Source of the DNA: DATBAK01 sp036787815
Lineage (GTDB): Bacteria > Actinomycetota > Acidimicrobiia > IMCC26256 > PALSA-610
DNA: 5,450 nucleotides
Direction of reading: 5' to 3'
Assembly (NCBI GenBank): GCA_036787815.1
Contig: DAIQOP010000268.1
Coordinates: 1-5,450, forward strand
The translations under genes were made by a program, and so were the position numbers. Below are positions 1-4,807 of this stretch, in pieces. The stretch's first letter is position 1. Every line of letters starts with the position of its first letter. The notes beneath the pieces were generated by a model that did not search any database, was not told the DNA's origin, and saw nothing but the letters and a program-made list of their open reading frames with translations.

Positions 1-547
1 CGCGTTCGTCTGGTCGGCGTTCAACTCCTTCGCGCCGACGCCCGCGATCATGGAGACGAGCGACGAGGGCGTGACCTGGCAGGCGCGCGTGAACCCCTGC
101 GGCCCGCTGTTGGCCAGTGTCGCCGGAGTCAACGCCTTCGACCTGTGGGTCTCGTGCAGCGGAGCGGGGGCCGCGTCGACGCCGAAGGAGCTCTTTCGTT
201 CGCCCGACGGCGGGGCCACGTGGGTGCTGACCGCGCGTGTCAGCATGCCGCAGCTCCCTGATCTCGGCCGGCTCCCGGAAGCGGGGTACGGGGCCGATCT
301 CATCGCGATCAACGACCAGGTCGCGATCCTCACGTCGGGCCGCGGCACGGTCTCGGTGTCGACCGACGCCGGTCGCACCTGGCGCCCGGCCATCGCCTTC
401 GACGAGTTCAACGGAACCATCACGCGGCTTCGCGGTTCCGACACCGTGTGGGTGGGCTCCGCGCACAATGGCGGTCCGCAATTCGGAGTCTGGCGAGCGA
501 CCGACGGCATCCAGTTCCAGCTCATCGCGGTCGGGACGCCCTACTAA
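1..547 (+). CDS. BNR/Asp-box beta-propeller protein, 3' end (5' truncated by window)
   Basis: The reading frame is open from base 2 to a TAA at 545-547, giving 181 visible residues; the frame has no stop before an internal ATG at 50, so the true start lies upstream of the window. Three Asp-box motifs (S-x-D-x-G-x-T-W) are visible at residues 20-26 (SDEGVTW), 67-74 (SPDGGATW) and 120-127 (STDAGRTW), with a degenerate fourth near 166-173 (ATDGIQFQ). Their spacing of about 47-53 residues fits successive blades of a sialidase/Ycf48-like propeller. Asp boxes are structural turns and do not indicate sialidase activity; no catalytic residues can be identified here. Two cysteines (C32, C52) could form a disulfide if the protein is exported, but the N-terminus and any signal peptide are off the window. 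Substrate and role are unknown. The HAD phosphatase gene follows after 14 bases and may be co-transcribed. The fold call is good; the function is open. Confidence 0.85.
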   Translation, partial: AFVWSAFNSFAPTPAIMETSDEGVTWQARVNPCGPLLASVAGVNAFDLWVSCSGAGAASTPKELFRSPDGGATWVLTARVSMPQLPDLGRLPEAGYGADLIAINDQVAILTSGRGTVSVSTDAGRTWRPAIAFDEFNGTITRLRGSDTVWVGSAHNGGPQFGVWRATDGIQFQLIAVGTPY

Positions 548-561
548 CTACGCTCCCGCTG

Positions 562-1173
562 ATGGAGACGACCGCGATCGACGTCGTGCTGTTCGATCTC
601 GGGGGCGTGCTCATCGACTTCGGTGGTGTCGCCCCGATGAAGGCGCTCGCGGGCATCGAGAGCGACGACGAGCTCTGGCAGCGCTGGCTCACGTGCCCGT
701 GGGTCCGCAGCTTCGAGCGCGGCGAGTGCTCGGCCGCCGATTTCGCCGCGGGCATGGTCGAAGAGTGGGCGCTACCGCTGGCGCCCGGCGCGTTCCTCGA
801 CGCGTTCGCGAGCTGGCCGGGGGGCCCGCTCGCCGGCGCCGACGCGCTGCTGGCGCGGGTGCAGGACGCAATGCCGGCGGGTTGCCTCAGCAACACGAAC
901 TCCCTGCATTGGGAGCGCCAGTTCGCGCGCTGGTCGATCCTCGACGCGTTCGATCACCGGTTCCTGTCGTTCGAGCTCGGCATCGTGAAGCCCGACCACG
1001 CGGTGTTCGATCGCGTCGCGGAACTGCTGGCGGTCCCGCGGGACCGCATCCTGTTCCTCGACGACAACCTGCTCAACGTCGAAGGCGCGATGCGCGCGGG
1101 ATTCGCGGCACGGCACGTGCGCGGTGTCGCCGAGGCCGAACGCGCGCTCGTCGACGCGGGGGTGCTCCGGTGA
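562..1173 (+). CDS. HAD-superfamily hydrolase, subfamily IA, YihX-like phosphatase
   Basis: This 203-residue protein shows all four HAD motifs. Motif I is LFDLGGVL, with the expected nucleophile Asp12. Motif II is LSNTN, with Ser110. Motif III is Lys143 in GIVKPD. Motif IV is LFLDDN, with Asp167 and Asp168. A helical C1 cap should occupy roughly residues 18-100. The length and the SNTNSLHW...LGIVKPD...DDN..NVEGA pattern closely resemble E. coli YihX (about 199 residues), a sugar-phosphate phosphatase; the substrate here cannot be read from sequence. Residue +2 from the nucleophile is Gly14 rather than the usual Asp acid/base, which is also seen in YihX-type members. ATG 562 was chosen because motif I then sits at residue 12, as in the family; an in-frame ATG at 448 would overlap the upstream gene by 100 bases and add unrelated residues. 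No Shine-Dalgarno is visible, so translation may be coupled to the upstream gene. It ends exactly against the convergent gene. Confidence 0.9.
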   Translation: METTAIDVVLFDLGGVLIDFGGVAPMKALAGIESDDELWQRWLTCPWVRSFERGECSAADFAAGMVEEWALPLAPGAFLDAFASWPGGPLAGADALLARVQDAMPAGCLSNTNSLHWERQFARWSILDAFDHRFLSFELGIVKPDHAVFDRVAELLAVPRDRILFLDDNLLNVEGAMRAGFAARHVRGVAEAERALVDAGVLR

Positions 1174-1176
1174 TCA
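1171..1176. other. Palindrome TGATCA carrying both convergent stop codons
   Basis: Bases 1171-1173 (TGA) end the plus-strand HAD gene, and 1174-1176 (TCA, read as TGA on the minus strand) end the SnoaL-like gene. The coding regions abut with no intergenic base. Any transcription terminator for either gene must therefore lie inside the other gene, or the transcripts must overlap. No convincing GC hairpin with a T-run is visible on either side. Confidence 0.9.
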
Positions 1177-1632
1177 GCCCTCGGGAACGTAGAGCTCGCG
1201 GGGGAGCTTGCCGTCCATCCACACGAAGTGCTCGACCCGCTCCTTGATGCGCCATCCGTCGGGCGTGCGCACCATCCGGTCGGCGTAGATCCCGCCCATG
1301 AAGAAGAAGTGCAGCGGCCCTTCGCGCGTCGCCGCGCCCATCGGGTTGTACACCGCGGTACGCGCGGTCGCGGTGTCGCCGTCGATCGTCACCTGCGAGT
1401 TGGAGAGGAGGTGCTGCGTCGCCGGGAACGCGGCCAACGACTCCGCGAGCCACGGCTTGATCTCGGCGAGCGAACCGGCGATGCCACCCGTCGCCGTGTA
1501 GTCGATCTTCGCGTCGGGTGTGAACACCGTGTCGAGCGAGTCCCAGTCCTTCGTGTCGATCGCCCATGCGTAGCGGACGAGGAGATCGTTGATCGCCAGC
1601 CGGTCGCGCAACTCCAGGAGGTCGTCGCTCAC
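1174..1632 (-). CDS. NTF2/SnoaL-like domain protein
   Basis: This 152-residue protein spans a single alpha+beta-barrel domain of the NTF2/SnoaL-like type (SnoaL_4-like). The N-terminal helix LRDRLAINDLLVRYAWAID (residues 8-26), followed by the D-W-D-S-L-x-x-V-F-T-P-D-A stretch at 29-41, is the family hallmark. Further along are the pocket-lining H74 in ATQHLLSN and the C-terminal strand GWRIKERVEHFVW (126-138) with H135. Members include cyclases, ketosteroid isomerase-like enzymes, dehydratases and hydroxylation subunits; the activity here cannot be assigned. The GTG start at 1632 overlaps the stop of the upstream MaoC-like gene as GTGA, and no Shine-Dalgarno precedes it, so translation is probably coupled. 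The tight pairing suggests that the two proteins act on the same, probably acyl-CoA or polycyclic, substrate; that is inference. The open frame extends far upstream, but only through antisense-like low-complexity Arg-rich sequence. Confidence 0.87.
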   Translation of the reverse strand: MSDDLLELRDRLAINDLLVRYAWAIDTKDWDSLDTVFTPDAKIDYTATGGIAGSLAEIKPWLAESLAAFPATQHLLSNSQVTIDGDTATARTAVYNPMGAATREGPLHFFFMGGIYADRMVRTPDGWRIKERVEHFVWMDGKLPRELYVPEG

Positions 1633-2114
1633 TTGGCGAGCGGCTTGGGCTCGGCGGCGTCGGGCTTGCAGTTGATCGCGAGGATGAACTTGGTCGTGAC
1701 GACGGGCAGGCCGGTCGCCTCGTTCTTCCACGTCGTCTCGGTCACGTAGAACTCGAGCTTGCCGCCGTCGGACTTCGCCTTCTCGTACACGTCGGAGATC
1801 ACGCCCTCGCCCACCAGCACGTCGCCGACGTGCGGCCAGCGGCCGTCGTGGTACTCGAACTCCTGCTCGCCGTGGAGGATCGCCCGGCCCTTGCCGCGCA
1901 GGTTCTCGATCGGCAGGCCGGCCGCGCCGCCCTGCCCGAGCGAGCCCCAATAGGGCATCACGAACGGGAACGTCGGCGGCACGGGTGCGGCGTCGCCGTC
2001 GCTGTACACCGGGTCGGGATCCATGAGGGCCTGCGCGAAGATCCGCACGGGACCCCGCTCGATGACCACCTTCTGGGTGCCGAGGGGGCGCCCCTTCAGC
2101 TCGTCGAGTGCCAA
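1629..2114 (-). CDS. MaoC N-terminal-type (FAS1-like hotdog) dehydratase subunit
   Basis: This 161-residue protein has the single-hotdog organisation of the MaoC_dehydrat_N/HadA-type family. Residues 22-39 (PVRIFAQALMDPDPVYSD) form the central-helix region, HGEQEFEYHDGRW (81-93) and VGDVLVGEGVISDVYEK (96-112) form the middle, and GGKLEFYVTET...NEATG...TTKFILAIN form the final strands. Aligned by eye to the hydratase-2 motif (GDxNPxHxD), Asp32 is kept but the catalytic His position is Tyr37, as is typical of the non-catalytic partner in HadAB-like heterodimers. It probably binds an acyl-CoA or acyl-ACP chain and works with a separate active hotdog subunit, which is not in this window. The start is the TTG at 2114: an in-frame stop lies ten codons upstream, no ATG or GTG intervenes, and a strong Shine-Dalgarno sits 6 bases away. 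It is the first gene of a two-gene unit with the SnoaL-like gene (GTGA overlap). The (R)-enoyl hydratase role is known for the family and inferred here. Confidence 0.88.
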   Translation of the reverse strand: MALDELKGRPLGTQKVVIERGPVRIFAQALMDPDPVYSDGDAAPVPPTFPFVMPYWGSLGQGGAAGLPIENLRGKGRAILHGEQEFEYHDGRWPHVGDVLVGEGVISDVYEKAKSDGGKLEFYVTETTWKNEATGLPVVTTKFILAINCKPDAAEPKPLAK

Positions 2115-2120
2115 TGCCGT

Positions 2121-2127
2121 CTCCTCC
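2121..2127 (-). promoter_or_regulatory. Strong Shine-Dalgarno deciding a TTG start
   Basis: On the minus strand these bases read GGAGGAG, followed by six bases (ACGGCA) and then TTG at 2114-2112. The nearby ATG at 2131-2129 is in a different frame and hits a stop after a few codons. This is the clearest ribosome binding site in the window and supports the TTG start of the MaoC-like gene. Confidence 0.85.
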
Positions 2128-2130
2128 GCA

Positions 2131-2144
2131 TGACGCAGACGTCA
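2131..2144. promoter_or_regulatory. Candidate operator: TGACG-N4-CGTCA inverted repeat
   Basis: A perfect 5+4+5 inverted repeat (TGACGCAGACGTCA) lies just upstream of the Shine-Dalgarno of the MaoC-like/SnoaL-like unit. A weak -10-like TAGCCT is present at 2162-2157 on the minus strand, which would place the repeat a few bases after a transcription start, a usual repressor position. No good -35 is visible. Repeats this short arise easily by chance in GC-rich DNA, so this is only a candidate; the cognate regulator is unknown and none is encoded in the window. Confidence 0.25.
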
Positions 2145-2195
2145 GGAACGGGCCGCAGGCTACCGCCGGGCCCGGGAGTGGCGCCGGTCGGCAGG

Positions 2196-3638
2196 TCAGC
2201 AGGGGACGGGGCGGCCCGGGTCGGGGTCGGTCATGACGATGATGTCGACCGTGCCGACGAGCACCGAGTGCCGGCGGAACCGGCAGGCGACGCGGCTCAG
2301 CAACGGCCCCGAGGTCTCCGGCATCCCGAACAGCAGGTCGCAGTGGTCGACCAGGCCCGGCTTCGTCACCCGCTTCACCGCAGTGGTGTACCCGGAGAGC
2401 ACCTCGGTGTTCGACCCGGTCGCGCACGGTTCGAGGCCGTGGGCGCGCGCCTGCTCGACGACGTGCGCGATCTCGCGCGAGGCGATGGGATCGGTGGTCC
2501 ACGAGCCCACCTGCGAGAGCACCATGACGGCGGCACCGAGCGCGACGGCCGCCGCGAGCTTCGGTCTCCGCCCCACGGCCCGCGCGGCCGCGAGGGCGAC
2601 GGCGGGCACGAGCCACACGACGAAGCGCGGGTACAGGTCGAGCGGGTGGAGCACCACCCAGATCACGAGGAGCGCCGCGGTGATCGTGGCGACCGCCGGA
2701 GCGAGTGCGCGACGCCACCCCATGGCGGCGAGCGCGAACGCCGCGAACGCACCGAACACGACGACGGCGACGAGCTCGTGGCCGAGTACCTCACGGGCCG
2801 CGTCGCCCGGGAACGAGCCGAGGAACACACCCTTGCGGGCCCGGGAGGTGGTGATCAGCATCTGCATCATGCCGACGTACGGAAGCACGCCAACCACGAC
2901 GACCGAGGCGACGCGCTTGCGCCACGCGGTGTCGAACCGGCGGTCGCAGAGCAGCGTGACGACGTGGGCTCCGAGCACGATCACCGCGTAGGCCTGCGTG
3001 CCGATCGCGACTCCCATCGCAACGACGTAGCCGACGCGGCGCGCGGTGGTCATCGACTCCGGACGTTCGCGGGCATCGGCGAAGATCAGTGTGGCGACCG
3101 TGCACCCGAGCACCATGAGGCTGTAGCCGCGAACGCTGCGGGCCAGCGACGCGAACATCGGGTTGGCGGCCAGCACGGTGCCGGCCACCACTCCCGCGGC
3201 GAGACCCCATCGCGCCGTCGCCCACGCGGCGAGGAGCCCGACGGCCGCGGCCGCGGCGACGATCGGCACGACCCGCAACCACGCCTCGGAGTGCCCGCCG
3301 AGGTTCCACACGATGTGCTCGACGAACGAGAAGTACGGCTGGTTGTTGTACGCGTAGACCGAGCGGAACACGTCGAGCAGCGAGCCGTGCTTCACGAAGA
3401 GGCCGGTGGTGATGCTGCCGTCGTAGTCGAGCGCGCGCCCGGCGCCGAGGAAATAGAGCGCGGCCGTCACCGTGGCCATCACTCCGCCGACCGCCACCCC
3501 GCCCACGACCGCGCGCTCCGACCCGCCGCCGCGGGGCCGCGCGGCGCGAACCGACGCGTCACCACCGGCCGGTGCGACGACCGGCGGGTGAGGCTGGGAA
3601 CGGGATGGGGTGGCGACGGCGGTCACTACCAAGAGCAT
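2196..3638 (-). CDS. GT-C-type polytopic membrane glycosyltransferase (ArnT/PMT-like)
   Basis: This 480-residue protein has about ten to eleven hydrophobic segments after a 42-residue Pro/Arg-rich cytoplasmic tail. The first lies near residues 43-65; others lie near 123-140, 145-163, 170-187, 203-231, 243-264, 288-306, 313-331, 338-354 and 360-376. The loop after the first segment carries the acidic motif LDYDGSIT (Asp71, Asp73), where GT-C enzymes of the PMT/ArnT type place the acidic residue that binds the lipid-phosphate sugar donor or metal. SLARSVRGYSLM (about 164-175) and YPRFVVWLVPAVAL (336-349) are also family-like. Residues 378-480 form a soluble tail with four cysteines (405, 433, 452, 480), probably extracytoplasmic. 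Sugar and acceptor are unknown; cell-envelope glycan or glycoprotein modification is the family expectation. ATG 3638 was preferred to GTG 3644 because a weak GGCGG lies 6 bases upstream; GTG 3644 would add two residues. It is co-oriented with its neighbours but probably functionally separate. Confidence 0.75.
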   Translation of the reverse strand: MLLVVTAVATPSRSQPHPPVVAPAGGDASVRAARPRGGGSERAVVGGVAVGGVMATVTAALYFLGAGRALDYDGSITTGLFVKHGSLLDVFRSVYAYNNQPYFSFVEHIVWNLGGHSEAWLRVVPIVAAAAAVGLLAAWATARWGLAAGVVAGTVLAANPMFASLARSVRGYSLMVLGCTVATLIFADARERPESMTTARRVGYVVAMGVAIGTQAYAVIVLGAHVVTLLCDRRFDTAWRKRVASVVVVGVLPYVGMMQMLITTSRARKGVFLGSFPGDAAREVLGHELVAVVVFGAFAAFALAAMGWRRALAPAVATITAALLVIWVVLHPLDLYPRFVVWLVPAVALAAARAVGRRPKLAAAVALGAAVMVLSQVGSWTTDPIASREIAHVVEQARAHGLEPCATGSNTEVLSGYTTAVKRVTKPGLVDHCDLLFGMPETSGPLLSRVACRFRRHSVLVGTVDIIVMTDPDPGRPVPC

Positions 3639-3671
3639 CGTCACCCGCCCCGCCGGGTTGACCCTCGGGGC

Positions 3672-3684
3672 GCGGCCAGGCCGC
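3672..3684 (-). terminator. Weak hairpin just after the F420-type oxidoreductase stop
   Basis: GCGGCC-A-GGCCGC forms a perfect six-base inverted repeat with a single-base centre (in practice about a 4-5 bp stem), starting directly after the minus-strand stop TGA at 3687-3685. No T-run follows. It could slow or end transcription before the glycosyltransferase gene, but the tiny loop and short stem make it weak evidence. Confidence 0.25.
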
Positions 3685-4716
3685 TCAGGTGCCGGTCACG
3701 GCCCGGGCGACCTCGGCCCAGCGGTCGCGGATCTCGGGCCGGCGCTCCCACGACGCCGTGGCGAAATAGCACACCACACGGTCGGCGACGCCGGTGTAGC
3801 GACCGAGGATCGCCTCCGCGAGCCCGTCCCACGGCGCCTCGAGCGCGAACACCGAGAGCATCTCGTCGGTCACGGTTGCCGCCATCCCCGGGATGTCGCC
3901 GCGCGCCTGAAGCTCGTGCAACCGCTCCGAAGTGCCCGGCCATCCGTGCAGCTCGAACACCTTCGCGTAGGTGCGGGTCGAGCCGTAGAACGCGAGCTGC
4001 AACCGCGCGCGTTCCCGCCACTTCGCACGTTCTTCTTCGGTGTCGCCCACGATCGTGAGGAGTGGGCAGACGAACGCGATCTCGTCGAGCGACCGTCCGG
4101 CCCTCTCGGCTCCGGCCGCGATGCCCGGCCGCACGATCTCGTCGATGTAGCGCACCGAGTGCAGCGGGTGCACGTGCACGCCGTCGGCGACCTCACCGAT
4201 CATCGAGCACATCCACGGGTTCACCGCGGCGACGTAGACCGGTGGATCGGGCGGCGCGATCGGGCCCGGCGACCACATGTCGGGGAGCAGCGAGAGCGAG
4301 TAGAAGTCGCCCGAGAACGCGAGCTTCTCGGTACCGCGGAACGCGCGAAAGATGGCCTTCACCGCGAGGACGTACTCGCGTACGCGCGGGCCCGGATGCT
4401 CGAACGCGCTGCCGTAGCGCCGCTCGATGTGCGCCTTCACCTGCGTGCCGAGGCCGAGCACGAACCGGCCGCCGGTCGCCTCCTGCAGCTCCCACGCGAT
4501 CTGCGCGGTGACCATGGGGCTGCGCGGGAACGCCACCGCGATCGCGGTGCCGAGATCGAGGTGCTCGGTACCGAGCGCCGCGGCCGTGCAGAGGTTGTAG
4601 GCCGAGCGTCCGCCCTCGGTGATCCAGAGCCCCGAGAACCCTGCCGCCTCCACCTCGCCCGCGAGCTCGTGCATCCGGCGGATGGGCAGGCCCCCGGACA
4701 TGGCATCGATCCTCAT
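3685..4716 (-). CDS. LLM-class F420-dependent oxidoreductase (MSMEG_2256-like family)
   Basis: This 343-residue luciferase-like TIM-barrel protein has a near-complete family pattern. Residues 15-36 cover the first helix and strand (AGFSGLWITEG). GTAIAVAFPRSPM (56-68) and ATGGRFVLGLGTQVKAHIERRYG (80-102) are the cofactor-site strands. FSGDFYSL (134-141), SPGPI...PPVYVAAVNPWM (149-169) and GEVADGVHVHPLHSVRY (174-190) complete the core. The GLGTQVK.HIERR segment and the GEVADG.HVHP.H segment match my memory of the actinobacterial F420-dependent group typified by MSMEG_2256 (TIGR03617). Known relatives use reduced or oxidised F420 for hydride transfer; the substrate is unknown. ATG 4716 was chosen because it begins the conserved N-terminal strand and has GGAG 8 bases upstream; the frame stays open further upstream, but only through Arg/Pro-rich shadow sequence. 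It follows another LLM gene on the same strand after 83 bases. A six-codon ATG...TGA mini-frame ends in an ATGA overlap with its start. Confidence 0.92.
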   Translation of the reverse strand: MRIDAMSGGLPIRRMHELAGEVEAAGFSGLWITEGGRSAYNLCTAAALGTEHLDLGTAIAVAFPRSPMVTAQIAWELQEATGGRFVLGLGTQVKAHIERRYGSAFEHPGPRVREYVLAVKAIFRAFRGTEKLAFSGDFYSLSLLPDMWSPGPIAPPDPPVYVAAVNPWMCSMIGEVADGVHVHPLHSVRYIDEIVRPGIAAGAERAGRSLDEIAFVCPLLTIVGDTEEERAKWRERARLQLAFYGSTRTYAKVFELHGWPGTSERLHELQARGDIPGMAATVTDEMLSVFALEAPWDGLAEAILGRYTGVADRVVCYFATASWERRPEIRDRWAEVARAVTGT

Positions 4717-4724
4717 ACGCCGAG

Positions 4725-4728
4725 CTCC
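4725..4728 (-). promoter_or_regulatory. Shine-Dalgarno supporting ATG 4716
   Basis: GGAG on the minus strand lies 8 bases before the ATG at 4716-4714. It supports that start for the F420-type oxidoreductase over any upstream in-frame alternative. Confidence 0.6.
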
Positions 4729-4765
4729 GTCATGCGCGCAGCTTCTCCTCGAGCAGTCCGACCGG

Positions 4766-4807
4766 ATCGAGATCTTCGATCGCGGTAGTGGTGCGGCCTC
4801 TACCGCG
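4766..4807 (-). terminator. Two adjacent inverted repeats at the end of the upstream LLM gene
   Basis: CGCGGTAG (4781-4788) and CTACCGCG (4800-4807) form a perfect 8-bp stem with an 11-base loop, and the TAG stop of the upstream LLM gene (4802-4800) lies within one arm. Immediately next to it, ATCGA (4766-4770) and TCGAT (4776-4780) form a 5-bp stem with a 5-base loop. There is no T-run, so this is not a textbook intrinsic terminator; T-poor hairpins can reduce readthrough or protect mRNA ends in high-GC bacteria. It could set a lower level of the downstream LLM gene. Confidence 0.4.

Noticed and set aside
448..561. Earlier ATG for the HAD phosphatase
   Set aside because: It would overlap the beta-propeller gene by 100 bases and put 38 unrelated residues before motif I.
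562..1173. Gly14 in place of the second motif I Asp as a sign of a dead HAD enzyme
   Set aside because: YihX-type phosphatases carry Gly at this position, and all other catalytic residues are present, so loss of activity is not supported.
1193..1208. AGCTC-N6-GAGCT hairpin just past the HAD stop as a terminator
   Set aside because: It has only five base pairs, lies inside the SnoaL-like coding region and has no T-run; chance is a sufficient explanation.
2166..2175. CCGGGCCCGG palindrome between the glycosyltransferase and the MaoC-like gene
   Set aside because: It is a pure G/C palindrome with no loop or T-run in GC-rich DNA; there is no reason to call it a terminator or operator.
1633..2718. 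N-terminal extension of the SnoaL-like protein to a 514-residue product
   Set aside because: The added residues are low-complexity shadow sequence across the MaoC-like and glycosyltransferase genes; the GTG at 1632 gives a complete domain of normal length.
3655..3664. GGGT-TG-ACCC repeat upstream of the glycosyltransferase start
   Set aside because: The four-base arms with a two-base loop are too short to support a regulatory call.
1830..4058. A 742-codon plus-strand open frame spanning the glycosyltransferase and the MaoC-like gene
   Set aside because: It is Arg/Gly/Asp/His-rich with no recognisable domain and runs antisense to genes with clear family motifs; it is an open-frame artefact of high-GC DNA.
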